From the NCBI RefSeq assembly GCF_000023825.1, contig NC_013061.1:62001-126000 (forward strand): DNA of 64,000 bases, read 5' to 3'. This document shows positions 42,592 through 52,032 of the stretch, piece after piece; position 1 is the stretch's first letter; each line of letters begins with the position of its first letter. Below the pieces are notes generated by a model that made no database searches, had not been told where the DNA came from, and saw only the letters and a program-made list of their open reading frames with translations. A program made the translations under genes and the position numbers. The stretch comes from Pedobacter heparinus DSM 2366 (GTDB lineage: Bacteria > Bacteroidota > Bacteroidia > Sphingobacteriales > Sphingobacteriaceae).

Positions 42592-43673
42592 TGTTCGTAT
42601 AGTTTATGCTTTCTTTTTTCAATTTCGGTATGTACGCGTGTGTCATGTACCCCATCTATTACCGCTGTTTCGTAATCTTTGTCCTTATCAGACTCATATA
42701 CCTGGGTTTCTTCGGTATTTTCTACCGACCTGTCGTAAGGCCCCCGGCTACTCATCAGTTTTACAAAAACGGGCAGGCATTCGAAAAATATGAATAATAA
42801 TCCAATAAAAGTTACAGCCAGATAAGTACTGGTATCGCGCGTGCCATCGCGGTTAAAGCTCAGCTGGCCCAAAGCCCAGTTGCGGTCGGCAAAACCGGCT
42901 AGGCTGGTCAGGCTGTCCAGTTGCTTTCCGGTGTATAGTTTTTCTGTCATCAGCCCATCAAATTCTTTTCTGCCGGCTACAAACGCTTCCTGTGAGCGTA
43001 CGCTGGCCGTTAAGGTATCTAATTCCTGTTCACGTTGTTTCAGCTCAGCCTCTTTTCTTTTGGCATAAGGCCCATAGCCCATAATGCCCGAAGTTTCTTC
43101 AGTCTTATTTCCAAAAATCTCGAAATTCAGTTTTTGCCGGTCTGCCTTTATGGCGCTGGCCATAGTATCCTTTTGGGCTTTACTTTCATTCAGTTTGCCC
43201 ATTTCTATCCGGTATTTATTTTCGAAAGCGGCATTCAGGGTGTCAATTTTTGAACGCTGGTTGTTCAGGTAACTTACTTTTAAACGCTCTTTGATCTCTT
43301 TGTCAAATATTTTAAGCTCCAGCGGGCGCGATATCACCACCCCAATCATAATGGCAAGCAAAATACGTGGGGTAGCCTGTAAAATCTGCTTATTGGTACT
43401 GGCATTTTTGTTGATGCTGGACACGATATACCTGTCCATGTTAAAAATGGCAAGACCCCAGATCAAGCCAAAAAACAGGGCAAAAAAGACAGCCCCGCTA
43501 TCGCCCTTAAAAACGAAATACATGGCATAGCCACCAGATAAGGCCGCAAACAGGCCGGTAAAAAATATGGTAGCGCCAATGCCAATGTATTTGTTGTGTT
43601 CTGTAGGGTGTTTTTCCAATGTAGAAAGATGCGCACCAGAGCAAAACCAAAAGAAACGGGATATCGCATTCAT
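42588..43673 (-). CDS. DUF4407 membrane protein
   Basis: Membrane protein of 361 residues. Hydrophobic segments lie at about 31-52 (GIGATIFFTGLFAALSGGYA), 58-77, 98-118 (ILLAIMIGVVISRPLEL) and 277-295 (YLAVTFIGLLFIFFECLPVF). Between the third and fourth is a long charged coiled-coil region (FEIFGNKTEETSG, RKEAELKQREQELDTLTASV). I recognise the DUF4407 family; no function is established. It is translationally coupled to the M28 peptidase. Confidence 0.85.
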   Translation of the reverse strand: MNAISRFFWFCSGAHLSTLEKHPTEHNKYIGIGATIFFTGLFAALSGGYAMYFVFKGDSGAVFFALFFGLIWGLAIFNMDRYIVSSINKNASTNKQILQATPRILLAIMIGVVISRPLELKIFDKEIKERLKVSYLNNQRSKIDTLNAAFENKYRIEMGKLNESKAQKDTMASAIKADRQKLNFEIFGNKTEETSGIMGYGPYAKRKEAELKQREQELDTLTASVRSQEAFVAGRKEFDGLMTEKLYTGKQLDSLTSLAGFADRNWALGQLSFNRDGTRDTSTYLAVTFIGLLFIFFECLPVFVKLMSSRGPYDRSVENTEETQVYESDKDKDYETAVIDGVHDTRVHTEIEKRKHKLYEQ

Positions 43674-43823
43674 GATATAATGGTTAGATTAATAAGCTTA
43701 CCATTTAAACGCACGGGACCTCAAGTTGTTACAGAATTTTTTGTAAAGCTGTACAGAATTGCTGATGATTATCACTCTGATGTATTTTTAGCCACAAACA
43801 TTCCCTATGACAAGTGATTTAAT

Positions 43824-43831
43824 TATCTTTG
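43824..43831 (+). promoter_or_regulatory. Candidate -7 element for the rhodanese gene
   Basis: TATCTTTG matches TAnnTTTG and lies 15 bp before the ATG at 43847. Confidence 0.5.
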
Positions 43832-43846
43832 AAAAAATCAAATGAC

Positions 43847-44167
43847 ATGATAAAAGAAATAACCGTTGAGGAGCTTAAAGAAAAGATTGACAATAAGGAA
43901 GATTTTCAATTGATCGATGTTAGGGAAACATTTGAATATGACACTTCAAATCTGGATGGCCTTAACATACCTTTGGCCGGCATTTTAATTGAAGCAGATA
44001 AAATTGCGCAGGACAAACCTGTAATTATTCATTGCAGAAGCGGAAAAAGAAGTGCAGCTGCTGTAATGCAGCTGGAACAGCAACTGGGTTTAACCAATTT
44101 ATATAACCTGAAAGGTGGAATTCTTGCCTGGCAGGAAGCTTTTGATCCTGAAATGCCTGTTTATTAA
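43847..44167 (+). CDS. Rhodanese-like domain protein
   Basis: Single-domain rhodanese of 106 residues from the ATG at 43847. FQLIDVRETFEYDTSNLDGL is the usual CH2-like start, and the active-site loop is PVIIHCRSGKRSAAAV with the catalytic Cys in HCRSGKRS. These proteins transfer sulfane sulfur, for example in thiolation or cyanide detoxification. It precedes a small membrane protein by 2 bp, so the two are likely co-expressed. Confidence 0.92.
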   Translation: MIKEITVEELKEKIDNKEDFQLIDVRETFEYDTSNLDGLNIPLAGILIEADKIAQDKPVIIHCRSGKRSAAAVMQLEQQLGLTNLYNLKGGILAWQEAFDPEMPVY

Positions 44168-44169
44168 GC

Positions 44170-44358
44170 ATGGGAAAGAAAATTGCATTGAACGTTTTTT
44201 ATAACCTGGGCCTTATTGTTTCCATTTTTGGCATCGTATGGGGTTATAACAATACTAAGTATCTGGCCATCGCCTTATTTGTGGCTACGGCTGCATTTTT
44301 CCTTTACTTAAAATTGAAATTGGTAAAAGAAATGCGCGAAAACCTTAAAAGGAAGTAA
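44170..44358 (+). CDS. Small two-helix membrane protein
   Basis: Protein of 62 residues with two hydrophobic helices (VFYNLGLIVSIFGIVWGY and YLAIALFVATAAFFLYLKL) and a basic tail (EMRENLKRK). It may belong to the DUF6358 family, which I recall from Sphingobacteria, but I am not certain. It lies 2 bp after the rhodanese gene. Its end overlaps the convergent epimerase gene by 14 bp. Confidence 0.65.
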   Translation: MGKKIALNVFYNLGLIVSIFGIVWGYNNTKYLAIALFVATAAFFLYLKLKLVKEMRENLKRK

Positions 44359-45382
44359 ACAAAGAGGGCTTTATGCCTTCAAGACCCAGTCCCGGCAACT
44401 GATTGAAAAGATATTTACCTTCAAGCATTGCCGGGGCCTTAAAAGGATTGTTGCTGGTTAACCAGGGCCCATCCAGATCGGCCCAGTCGCACAAAGGGGC
44501 AAGTGCCATCCCCGCCTGGGTAGCACAGGAGGTTTCGCTCATGCAGCCAATCAGGACTTTCATACCAAATGACTTTGCTTTCAGGATCATCTGATGACCT
44601 TCATACATACCTGTACTCTTCATCAGTTTCATATTAATGCCATGATAAGCCCCTTTCAGCGTATCCATATCGGCCAAACGTTGTACGGCTTCATCGGCTA
44701 AAATCGGGATCGGGCTGCGGGCAGTAAGCCAGGCATTGCCATCGAGATCGGCCTTATCCATAGGTTGTTCAATTAGCTGTACGCCCTGGTCATGCAGCCA
44801 GTAAATCATATCTATAGCCTGTTTTTTATCAGCCCAGCCCTGGTTGGCATCTACATACAAAGGCAGGTCGCTTACACTCCTGATCGTATGGATCAGTTCC
44901 TTATCATTGTCCCTGCCCAGTTTTATTTTTAACACTTTGAAACCTTTGGCATCGGCAACCTTTTCCCTGATGACCTCTGGCGTATCAATACCTATGGTAT
45001 AAGAAGTAACCGGCATTTTAACCGGGTCAGCGCCATAAATTTCATAGCAGGGCTTATTCAGCAGCTTTCCGTTAATGTCGTTTAATGCTATATCTATTGC
45101 CGCTTTGATGGCAGGGTGGCCCTTTTCTATACTGTCCAGATAGGCAATGATCTCTTCAAAATTAAAAGGATGAACAAACCGGCCCCAGTCTACCTGCTTC
45201 AAAAACTTAACCGCAGTTTCTTCACTTTCGCCCATGTATGGCACCATAGAAGCTTCTCCATAGCCCTCTATATTCTCATAGCTTAGCCTGATCAGCATAA
45301 CCGGAGTGCTGGTACGGGAAAATTTGGCAATTGCAAAAGGGTGTTTCAGTTCCAGGTTATAAGCGGTATAAGCAAGTTTCAT
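44345..45382 (-). CDS. Dipeptide epimerase (enolase superfamily)
   Basis: Enzyme of 345 residues in the muconate-lactonizing subgroup. Acid/base Lys in FKVLKIKLGRDNDKELIH (KIKLG), metal ligands in LYVDANQGWADKK, LIEQPMDKADLDG and ILADEAVQRLADMD, and the second Lys in GINMKLMKSTGMYEG. These features fit L-Ala-D/L-Glu epimerases that recycle murein peptides, or related dipeptide epimerases. Full length. Confidence 0.92.
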   Translation of the reverse strand: MKLAYTAYNLELKHPFAIAKFSRTSTPVMLIRLSYENIEGYGEASMVPYMGESEETAVKFLKQVDWGRFVHPFNFEEIIAYLDSIEKGHPAIKAAIDIALNDINGKLLNKPCYEIYGADPVKMPVTSYTIGIDTPEVIREKVADAKGFKVLKIKLGRDNDKELIHTIRSVSDLPLYVDANQGWADKKQAIDMIYWLHDQGVQLIEQPMDKADLDGNAWLTARSPIPILADEAVQRLADMDTLKGAYHGINMKLMKSTGMYEGHQMILKAKSFGMKVLIGCMSETSCATQAGMALAPLCDWADLDGPWLTSNNPFKAPAMLEGKYLFNQLPGLGLEGIKPSLFTSF

Positions 45383-45468
45383 TGGAAAATAAGGTTTTGG
45401 TAATTTAAAGGTTATAAAAAAAATGCCAGGGGCTAATGTAAAAATAATATACCTAATATTGTGCCTTT

Positions 45469-46437
45469 ATGAGCAGCATGATATACCAGCCTTTTAAAAA
45501 TTTCGACTTTAAATATAAAAACTGTTTTTTAAGTGGCGATACATTCCCCTCGCCTGTTGAAGAACTCAATATCCTGCCGGCATGGCTGCTGGAAGTGGCC
45601 AATTTTAGTGGCGAGGAACAGATTAAATTGCTTGATGAAAGTGTGCGTTCCTATAATGCCTTAAAGGTTCCCTGTAATACTGAGGTTCGGGATCATTTTA
45701 TACAACCCCTGGAAGAGAAAATTGCTGCAGCATTTGCAAAAGGTTATGAAGGGGTTTCGCAGCTGGATGAAGTTGATCTTTTTAACTGGATTGGCAAGTT
45801 TATGTACAGCCTGATCTATATAGAAATGAATGCTGCGGTGCGTTTGCAGCAGCTAAGTGCCGATGGGCTAAACATGTCGCAGGGCCTGATGCACAAATTT
45901 GGGAACCTGAACACCATGATCCAGGGCATTTACCTGGATGTGGTATTTGAAGATTTCGTGCCCTGGTCTGTCGTGGTGGTGCCCCTTGAAAATAAAGAAA
46001 CAACTTTCAGCTTTAGGGACGAGATCAATACACTTACTTTTTCTTTAAAACTGAAGGACTTTGGCATCATTGCCTGTTTACAGGACAATGGCACCAATAA
46101 AAAATATCACCGGGAAGTCCTGGACCAGATCGGCAACACAGCTTTGTCGGCCGAGCAGTTTGAAGAGCTTTGTGCGCGCTTTTTTTATTCGGCATACCTG
46201 TTTAACCGATTGCCCGAATATGCCGTTATGCCTGTTGAAGGGTCGATATACATTGATGCCATGCCGCTAAAAGGCACATTGAACAAGGCGCTGTTTGACC
46301 ACTGGCAGCATAAAACCTATGCCCAGGTGCTGCAGGATTTCTGGAAACCATGGGGGCATACGCTGTTCGAGATCATTAAAGACCCGACAAAGCCCATGAG
46401 CTATTTTAACCCGCCAGCATTACCCGAAACCAATTAA
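45469..46437 (+). CDS. Conserved hypothetical protein
   Basis: Protein of 322 residues without signal peptide or membrane segment. It is rich in aromatic and acidic residues, with recognisable but unassigned stretches (LPAWLLEVANFSGEEQIKLL, IEMNAAVRLQQLSADGLNMS, FSFRDEINTLTFSLKLKDFG, GHTLFEIIKDPTKPMSYF). I cannot assign a family. It lies alone between the divergent epimerase and the convergent rhomboid gene. Confidence 0.72.
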   Translation: MSSMIYQPFKNFDFKYKNCFLSGDTFPSPVEELNILPAWLLEVANFSGEEQIKLLDESVRSYNALKVPCNTEVRDHFIQPLEEKIAAAFAKGYEGVSQLDEVDLFNWIGKFMYSLIYIEMNAAVRLQQLSADGLNMSQGLMHKFGNLNTMIQGIYLDVVFEDFVPWSVVVVPLENKETTFSFRDEINTLTFSLKLKDFGIIACLQDNGTNKKYHREVLDQIGNTALSAEQFEELCARFFYSAYLFNRLPEYAVMPVEGSIYIDAMPLKGTLNKALFDHWQHKTYAQVLQDFWKPWGHTLFEIIKDPTKPMSYFNPPALPETN

Positions 46438-46446
46438 AAAATAAGG

Positions 46447-47064
46447 TTACCCGATTTTAGCCAGCAGCTGACCAATGAAATGAGGGATTGTTCCGGGCAC
46501 TACCAATACGGTAACAATCATTCCTGCCAGTGCACCAAAAAAGTGTGCATCGTGGTTAATGTGGTCTCTGGCATTTTTAGAGGCATACACACAATAAACC
46601 AGGTACAGTGGCCCAAAAATAATTGCCCAGATGCGAATGGGTATCGGAAATATCATCATGCTGGAAAAAGGCTGAAACAGGATAAAGCTGAACAATACCC
46701 CGCTGATGGCGCCGGAAGCACCGAGGCTGTTGTACCACATGTCATTCTTATGTTTCATTACCGATGGAATATCGCTCAGTATCAGGCTTAAAAAATATAC
46801 GGCCCCAAACTGCCATGAACCGATCATTGCCTCCAGCTGGAAGGCAAAGAAAAAGAAGGTCATCATGTTAAAGATCAGGTGCATCCAGTCGGCATGAATG
46901 AGTCCACTGGTAATCAAAGTATACACTTTATACCTGCGTGAAACGCTATAGGGATGCAGCATAAATTTGCCATACAGGCCATTGTCGTTAAACGCGTAAA
47001 TGCTGGTGACTATAGTAAAAAGAAAGATGATCGAGGCAACAGGCGTATGTATTAAATATTCCAT
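46447..47064 (-). CDS. Rhomboid-family intramembrane serine protease
   Basis: Membrane protein of 205 residues with six hydrophobic segments. Catalytic Ser in SLGASGAISGVLFSFILF (GASG) and catalytic His in INHDAHFFGALAGMIVTVLV; HADWMHLIFNMMTFFFFAFQ is the usual HxxxN-like helix 2. Rhomboids cut within the membrane; the substrate is unknown. Confidence 0.93.
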   Translation of the reverse strand: MEYLIHTPVASIIFLFTIVTSIYAFNDNGLYGKFMLHPYSVSRRYKVYTLITSGLIHADWMHLIFNMMTFFFFAFQLEAMIGSWQFGAVYFLSLILSDIPSVMKHKNDMWYNSLGASGAISGVLFSFILFQPFSSMMIFPIPIRIWAIIFGPLYLVYCVYASKNARDHINHDAHFFGALAGMIVTVLVVPGTIPHFIGQLLAKIG

Positions 47065-47080
47065 TTCTGATGATTTCCCG

Positions 47081-47788
47081 CTAATATAGGGATTTTATAG
47101 AGAGGCCCATCGGTCCGAAGTAATACTTAAGGCCAATAGAAACATAAGTATATACGTCAGGGTTGCCGCTTTTAAATTTAATTGGCGAATCGTTATAGCC
47201 ATCCAGTCCCTCGCCCAGGGTAACATTGGCCTGGTAATTCAGATTGAGGCCATAGCGGGTATAGCCACTACGGTCCATGAAGTTAAAGGCAATGCCCAGG
47301 TTTAAAGGGACCAGCAGATCTTTGGAGCTGTCGCTTCCCGGAAATACATATCCATTGGGATCGTTCGGCTTTTCCCTCACCACAAACTTCATCTTATTCA
47401 TGATTACGCCAGCACCAGCACCAACATATAGTCCTTTTATGGCATTGGTAAAACCACTCCTGTCGTAATCGATCAGGGCACCCAAATAGAGTTTGGCATT
47501 CAGTGCAAAGGCTTTGTAGCTGTTTATAAACTGGCGGTTGTTGGGGTCAGTATTGATGTCGCCCCCGTTAATTTCACCCATCTGACCTTCAATACCCATA
47601 CTTACAAAGGGCGTAAAATAATAATCGAAAGAGCCATAACCGGCGAGCCCGTAATCGTGTTTGTTCAAATCAGCAAACGACTGGGTAACTCCTAATCCGC
47701 CGCCTATTCCCAGTTTGTAAAAGTTAGATTGTGCTGCGGCGCTTACATATAATAATGCGGACAGTAAGAGGGTTAAAGTTGTTTTCAA
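47081..47788 (-). CDS. Outer-membrane beta-barrel protein (porin-like, PF13568-type)
   Basis: Protein of 235 residues with signal peptide ending VSAAAQ. Alternating strands (FGIGGGLGVTQSF-like pattern, YGSFDYYFTPFVSMGIEGQM, GLYVGAGAGVIMNKMKFVV) and a final strand YTYVSIGLKYYFGPMGLSIK fit an 8-stranded barrel. No function can be derived. It lies 16 bp upstream of the rhomboid gene on the same strand. Confidence 0.85.
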   Translation of the reverse strand: MKTTLTLLLSALLYVSAAAQSNFYKLGIGGGLGVTQSFADLNKHDYGLAGYGSFDYYFTPFVSMGIEGQMGEINGGDINTDPNNRQFINSYKAFALNAKLYLGALIDYDRSGFTNAIKGLYVGAGAGVIMNKMKFVVREKPNDPNGYVFPGSDSSKDLLVPLNLGIAFNFMDRSGYTRYGLNLNYQANVTLGEGLDGYNDSPIKFKSGNPDVYTYVSIGLKYYFGPMGLSIKSLY

Positions 47789-47830
47789 GTGATCTTCATT
47801 AAATTTTTAGGCAAAACTATAATCTTTACA

Positions 47831-47838
47831 TAACTTTG
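47831..47838 (+). promoter_or_regulatory. Candidate -7 element for pepT
   Basis: TAACTTTG matches TAnnTTTG and lies 15 bp before the ATG at 47854. Confidence 0.5.
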
Positions 47839-47853
47839 AATTTTCATAAGAGT

Positions 47854-49107
47854 ATGCTAATTTATATAAATAAAAATAAATCCCTTCAAAATAGATTTAC
47901 AAAATACGTTCAAATCGACACACAGTCAGACCCTTCCTCGCCAACCGTACCTTCTACTGAAAAGCAAAAGGATCTGGGCAGGGTGCTGGTAGCTGAATTA
48001 CTGGAGATGGGAATAGCAGACGCACACCTGGATGAGTATGGCTATGTTTATGCCACTATACCATCCAACTCCGACAAGAAAGTTCCGGTGATCTGTTTCT
48101 GCTCACACATGGATACCTCACCGGATTGCAGCGGCTACGGTGTAAAGCCGCTGATCCATGAAAACTACCAGGGGCAGGACCTGGTACTGCCAGACGATCC
48201 TTCTGTTGTTTTAAAAATGGCAGAACATCCCGACCTGAAACACCAGATCGGGAATGACATCATTACTGCCAGCGGTACCACTTTGTTGGGGGCCGACAAT
48301 AAAGCGGGCCTTGCAGAAATTATGGAGGCTGCCGCATTTCTGATGAAAAACCCGGAGCTGAAACATGGCACCATCAAAATATTGTTTACACCGGATGAAG
48401 AAATAGGACGTGGTGTAGATAAGGTGAACCTGGAAAAGCTGGGAGCCGATTTTGCTTATACCATTGATGGGGAAACGCTGGGTTCTATTGAAGATGAAAC
48501 CTTTTCGGCTGATGGGGCTGTGCTTAGCATTAGAGGGGTAAGTGCACATCCCGGCTTTGCCAAAGGAAAAATGGAAAGCGCCATTAAAATATTGTCTGAT
48601 GTGATCAGTGCTTTGCCTGCCGATTGCCTTTCACCAGAGTCAACAGAAGCCAAGGAAGGCTTCATTCATCCGGTCAGTATCAGCGGTAATGTAGAGCAGG
48701 CCGAGGCCCGGTTTATCCTGCGGGCTTTTAACGATGAGGAGCTGGCTGCAAACGGAGAACTGCTGGACGCCACAGTCCAGAACATCATAGAAGACTTTCC
48801 AAACTCAACATACGAGCTGAAGATCACTGAACAATACCGCAATATGAAACAGGTGCTGGACCAATACCCTCAGGTAATTGAATATGGTATAGCAGCCATA
48901 AAAAGGACGGGTATTAGGCCTAAACAACAAAGCATAAGAGGTGGTACAGATGGTTCACGCTTGTCCTTCATGGGTTTGCCCTGTCCGAATATCTTTGCCG
49001 GAGAGCATGCCTTTCATGGCAAGCAGGAATGGGCATCGGTGCAGGATATGGAAAAAGCGGTAGAAACAATTGTCAATATCGCCACCGTCTGGGAAGAAAA
49101 GGCCTGA
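47854..49107 (+). CDS. pepT: Peptidase T (tripeptide aminopeptidase)
   Basis: M20B metallopeptidase of 417 residues from the ATG at 47854, which begins the usual RFTKYVQIDTQSDPSSPTVP. Dinuclear zinc motifs: CFCSHMDTSPDCSGYGVKP, TLLGADNKAGLAEIMEAAAF, KILFTPDEEIGRGVDKVN (catalytic Glu pair), YTIDGETLGSIEDE, and GLPCPNIFAGEHAFHGKQEW with the final His. A dimerisation lid lies between (SAHPGFAKGKMESAIKILSD). It removes N-terminal residues from tripeptides in the cytoplasm. Confidence 0.97.
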   Translation: MLIYINKNKSLQNRFTKYVQIDTQSDPSSPTVPSTEKQKDLGRVLVAELLEMGIADAHLDEYGYVYATIPSNSDKKVPVICFCSHMDTSPDCSGYGVKPLIHENYQGQDLVLPDDPSVVLKMAEHPDLKHQIGNDIITASGTTLLGADNKAGLAEIMEAAAFLMKNPELKHGTIKILFTPDEEIGRGVDKVNLEKLGADFAYTIDGETLGSIEDETFSADGAVLSIRGVSAHPGFAKGKMESAIKILSDVISALPADCLSPESTEAKEGFIHPVSISGNVEQAEARFILRAFNDEELAANGELLDATVQNIIEDFPNSTYELKITEQYRNMKQVLDQYPQVIEYGIAAIKRTGIRPKQQSIRGGTDGSRLSFMGLPCPNIFAGEHAFHGKQEWASVQDMEKAVETIVNIATVWEEKA

Positions 49108-49111
49108 TTGA

Positions 49112-49810
49112 TCAGGCCAGTGTTAACCTGGCCAGGTACTGGTCCGAGTCATCTTCAAAGATGATATCGGTGTGCCATCCGGTTTGAGTGGCCAGCTCAG
49201 TAAGTGTTTGCTGATCTACATAGATCCATTTAAACCAATTGCCTTTAAGACTTTTGTATTCATATCTGAAACTTACTTCACCAAAATAGCCTTTTTCGGG
49301 AAAGGGGATCTCCAGGTACAGGTAAGAAAGGTCGGAGCTGTCGAAAACCAGCTGGCCATCTTTGTTGATCAGTTTTTTAACCTCTTGCAGAAAAGATTTT
49401 AGCCCCGCAACGGAGCCAGTAAGGCCAATGCCGTTCATCATAAACAACAGGGTGTCGTATTTGCTGCTCCCTTCAGGCAGTCTGTAGGTTAGGATATTCC
49501 CTTCAATGGCCTGCTTTAAGCCGCGCTGTTTCATAATGCTTACTGCAGCTGCCGAGATGTCCATTCCACATACGTTAATTCCCCTTTTTTGCAGAATTAA
49601 GGCATGGCTGCCCACACCGGCACCCACATCAAGTACTTTTCCCCTGCAAAGGTCAAGCGCTTTGAGCTCCAGCTCAGGCATCTCATTTTCATTCCTGAAA
49701 TAAATATCGACAGGCATTTCTTCGGGTTCATCGTAAGAATTGTGTACCCATAAGGTTTCTGCAGGTGGTTTTATAAACTGATCTTTTAAGGCTTCTCCAA
49801 AAACGTCCAT
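49112..49810 (-). CDS. Class I SAM-dependent methyltransferase
   Basis: Methyltransferase of 232 residues. SAM-binding motif GKVLDVGAGVGSHALILQKR at about 54-73, acidic loop GINVCGMDISAAAVSIMKQR, and post-motif YDTLLFMMNGIGLTGSVAGL. The substrate is unknown. It is the second gene after the MBL-fold nuclease on the same strand with an 18-bp gap and converges on pepT. Confidence 0.88.
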   Translation of the reverse strand: MDVFGEALKDQFIKPPAETLWVHNSYDEPEEMPVDIYFRNENEMPELELKALDLCRGKVLDVGAGVGSHALILQKRGINVCGMDISAAAVSIMKQRGLKQAIEGNILTYRLPEGSSKYDTLLFMMNGIGLTGSVAGLKSFLQEVKKLINKDGQLVFDSSDLSYLYLEIPFPEKGYFGEVSFRYEYKSLKGNWFKWIYVDQQTLTELATQTGWHTDIIFEDDSDQYLARLTLA

Positions 49811-49828
49811 GCCGCGAATTTATGGAAA

Positions 49829-51226
49829 TTACAGCTCAAATTCCTGATGGTATTCCGGAATGGATACATTTTTAAAGCCCGCATTTATGATCCGTTGTGC
49901 AAATTTTTGCTGTACTTCATATTCTCCATGTACCAGGAACAGGCGTTTAACCTTTGCAGGATCCTGAACAGACAGGAATTGCAGCAGGTCTTCATAATCT
50001 CCATGCGCGCTCATAGATTTAATGGCCCCCACTTCGGCAATAACATCATATTCCTGCCCAAATAGCCAAACCCTTTTCTGTCCGGCCATTAACCTGCCCG
50101 CTAGCGAGTCCGGGCTGGCATAACCCACCATTAAAATGGTGTTTTTCTTGTCGCTGATGTTGTTCCTGATGTGGTGCCTGACCCTGCCACCTTCGGCCAT
50201 TCCTGAGGAAGAAATGATCACACAAGGATGCATGTCGACGTTTAGGGCTTTGGATTCTTCCACACTTTCTATGAAGCGCAGACCTTTAAAGCCAAAAATA
50301 TCCTGATCAACCTTCAGGATCTCTTTTACCCCGTTGTTGTAAACCTCGGGGTGGCTCCTTAATACTTCCGTAGCTTCCATAGAAAGCGGACTGTCTACAT
50401 AATAAGGTATTTCGGGCAGTTTATTTTTTAGCTCCAGGCCGTTCAGGGCATATAAAAGTTCCTGGGTACGGCCAACACTAAAGGCCGGGATGATCACTTT
50501 TCCTTTTTTTTCTATACAGGTACGGGTAATCACCTGCAGCAGCATATCTTCTATCGGGTCCAGGTCGGCATGCAAAGAATCGCCATAGGTAGATTCCATC
50601 AGGATATAATCTGCCTGGGGAAAGGTTTGCGGACTTTTAAGCAGCAGGTCGCCATAACGTCCAACATCGCCGCTAAAGGTAATACGGGTTGTTGTCCCGT
50701 TTTCATGGAGCTGTAAATGAACGGCAGCGCTGCCAACAATGTGTCCGGCATCCGTAAACCTTAGGGTAACGTCCGGATCTATGTTAAAGTCCTGATCGTA
50801 AGGTATGGTTTTAAACTGGCTAAGGGTTTGTTCTACATCCTTGTCGGTATATAAAGGCATTTCCTGATCTTCCACACGCCGGATCTTCTTGTTGGCGTAT
50901 TCAGCATCCTGCATCTGGATCTTTGCCGAATCGAGTAGTAAAATCCGGGCCAGGTTTCTGGTGGCCGGAGTACAATATACCGGGCCACGAAAACCCTCTG
51001 CTACCAGACGGGGCAGTAAACCACAATGGTCTATATGGGCATGCGACAGGATCATATAGGTTACCTTTGCCGGGTTAAAACCAAAAGATTCGTTCAGGCC
51101 GTCGGTCAGGTCTCCCATGCCCTGAAACAGCCCACAATCCAGCAGTATTTGCACACCCTTGTCCAGGGTAATGAGGTGTTTACTGCCGGTTACCGCACGC
51201 GCGGCACCATGAAAAGCAATTTTCAT
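49829..51226 (-). CDS. MBL-fold/beta-CASP ribonuclease-like protein
   Basis: Metallo-beta-lactamase fold protein of 465 residues. Zinc motif ILSHAHIDHCGLLPRLVAEG (HxHxDH), ITFSGDVGRYGD, a beta-CASP domain (IIPAFSVGRTQELLYALNGL, CVIISSSGMAEGGRVRHHIR), and the C-terminal RMM-type domain GAIKSMSAHGDYEDLLQFLS with KRLFLVHGEYEVQQ. This is the CPSF73/Ysh1-like group of bacterial RNA-processing nucleases. It is 26 bp downstream of the YtxH gene on the same strand. It is not adjacent to the rtcB locus, so I do not link them. Confidence 0.92.
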   Translation of the reverse strand: MKIAFHGAARAVTGSKHLITLDKGVQILLDCGLFQGMGDLTDGLNESFGFNPAKVTYMILSHAHIDHCGLLPRLVAEGFRGPVYCTPATRNLARILLLDSAKIQMQDAEYANKKIRRVEDQEMPLYTDKDVEQTLSQFKTIPYDQDFNIDPDVTLRFTDAGHIVGSAAVHLQLHENGTTTRITFSGDVGRYGDLLLKSPQTFPQADYILMESTYGDSLHADLDPIEDMLLQVITRTCIEKKGKVIIPAFSVGRTQELLYALNGLELKNKLPEIPYYVDSPLSMEATEVLRSHPEVYNNGVKEILKVDQDIFGFKGLRFIESVEESKALNVDMHPCVIISSSGMAEGGRVRHHIRNNISDKKNTILMVGYASPDSLAGRLMAGQKRVWLFGQEYDVIAEVGAIKSMSAHGDYEDLLQFLSVQDPAKVKRLFLVHGEYEVQQKFAQRIINAGFKNVSIPEYHQEFEL

Positions 51227-51252
51227 TAAATAGTATTAGTGGTTAAAGGGAA

Positions 51253-51459
51253 TTATGCGCGTACTTTTGAAATGGTGTCTTTAACCTGATCGGTTACATC
51301 AGCCAGTTTTTCTTTGGAAGCATCTAAAAGGTCACAAAACCAGTCCGACATTTTATCTTTTACATCTCCTGTTTTATCTGACGATAATATTAAAGCTATA
51401 GCAGCACCTAAGGCAGCGCCAGCCAATACACCTGCAATTATTTTAGTTTCTTTCTTCAT
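51253..51459 (-). CDS. YtxH-domain membrane protein
   Basis: Protein of 68 residues with one N-terminal membrane helix (IIAGVLAGAALGAAIALILS) followed by an amphipathic, coiled-coil-like tail (MSDWFCDLLDASKEKLADVT). It fits the YtxH family, whose members are often stress-induced; the function is unknown. Confidence 0.82.
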   Translation of the reverse strand: MKKETKIIAGVLAGAALGAAIALILSSDKTGDVKDKMSDWFCDLLDASKEKLADVTDQVKDTISKVRA

Positions 51460-51562
51460 CGTGATAATTTTAAATGATTTATACGCCGGGGCATTATCCC
51501 CTATCTGTTTGTAAGATAAACAAAAATGGGGCCGAATGGTTTAAGGTTCCGGACTAATTCAT

Positions 51563-51595
51563 AAAAAAAGCCACGTAATATTTACATTACGCGGC
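51563..51595 (-). terminator. Terminator of the lipoprotein gene 51619-52032
   Basis: GCCACGTAAT (51570-51579) pairs with ATTACGCGGC (51586-51595) with one mismatch, and on the minus strand the stem is followed by seven U residues (51569-51563). The lipoprotein stop is 23 bp upstream. Confidence 0.82.
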
Positions 51596-51618
51596 TCGTT
51601 CATAGGGATGTGATGATA

Positions 51619-52032
51619 TTATTTTACACTTGTGCCTTCAAACTTGAACATAGCATCCTGAAAGTTGTTGACCAGGGACATTTCTATAGTTCCGTTAGAC
51701 TGAAAGGAGAATATAACCACCCTGCTGCTGCCAGATGAGGACATATACTGCTTGGTTGCGTCTGAATAGATGAAGTTTGAAAATGTTAAAGCGGTAAAAT
51801 TACCATATTCCTGTCCGCTTACCGGCTCGATAACAACCTCATTGGCCGCTTTTCTGGTTACTTTAATTTTTGTATTGTTGAAGTCAACATTACCAACAGA
51901 TAGTTTACCTTGATAGGTCTGCGATACTTCCGCAGATTTATCTGCGCCATCTGGTGATTTGTCTTTGTCCTTGCTGCATGCAGCGAAAACAGTAATGAGT
52001 AATAAAATTGGATAGATGATTGCTTTTTTCAT
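51619..52032 (-). CDS. Small lipoprotein of unknown function
   Basis: Lipoprotein of 137 residues with signal peptide and lipobox VFAAC (Cys at about 19), a charged linker (SKDKDKSPDGADKSAEVSQT), and a short beta-rich domain (YQGKLSVGNVDFNNTKIKVT, RVVIFSFQSNGTIEMSLVNN). I do not recognise a family. A good terminator follows. The gap upstream is the 574-bp structured stretch. Confidence 0.75.
   Translation of the reverse strand: MKKAIIYPILLLITVFAACSKDKDKSPDGADKSAEVSQTYQGKLSVGNVDFNNTKIKVTRKAANEVVIEPVSGQEYGNFTALTFSNFIYSDATKQYMSSSGSSRVVIFSFQSNGTIEMSLVNNFQDAMFKFEGTSVK

Noticed and set aside
49829..51226. Beta-CASP nuclease as part of the RtcB/Ro60 system
   Set aside because: Although it is RNA-related by family, it lies 11 kb away with unrelated genes between, so there is no positional support.
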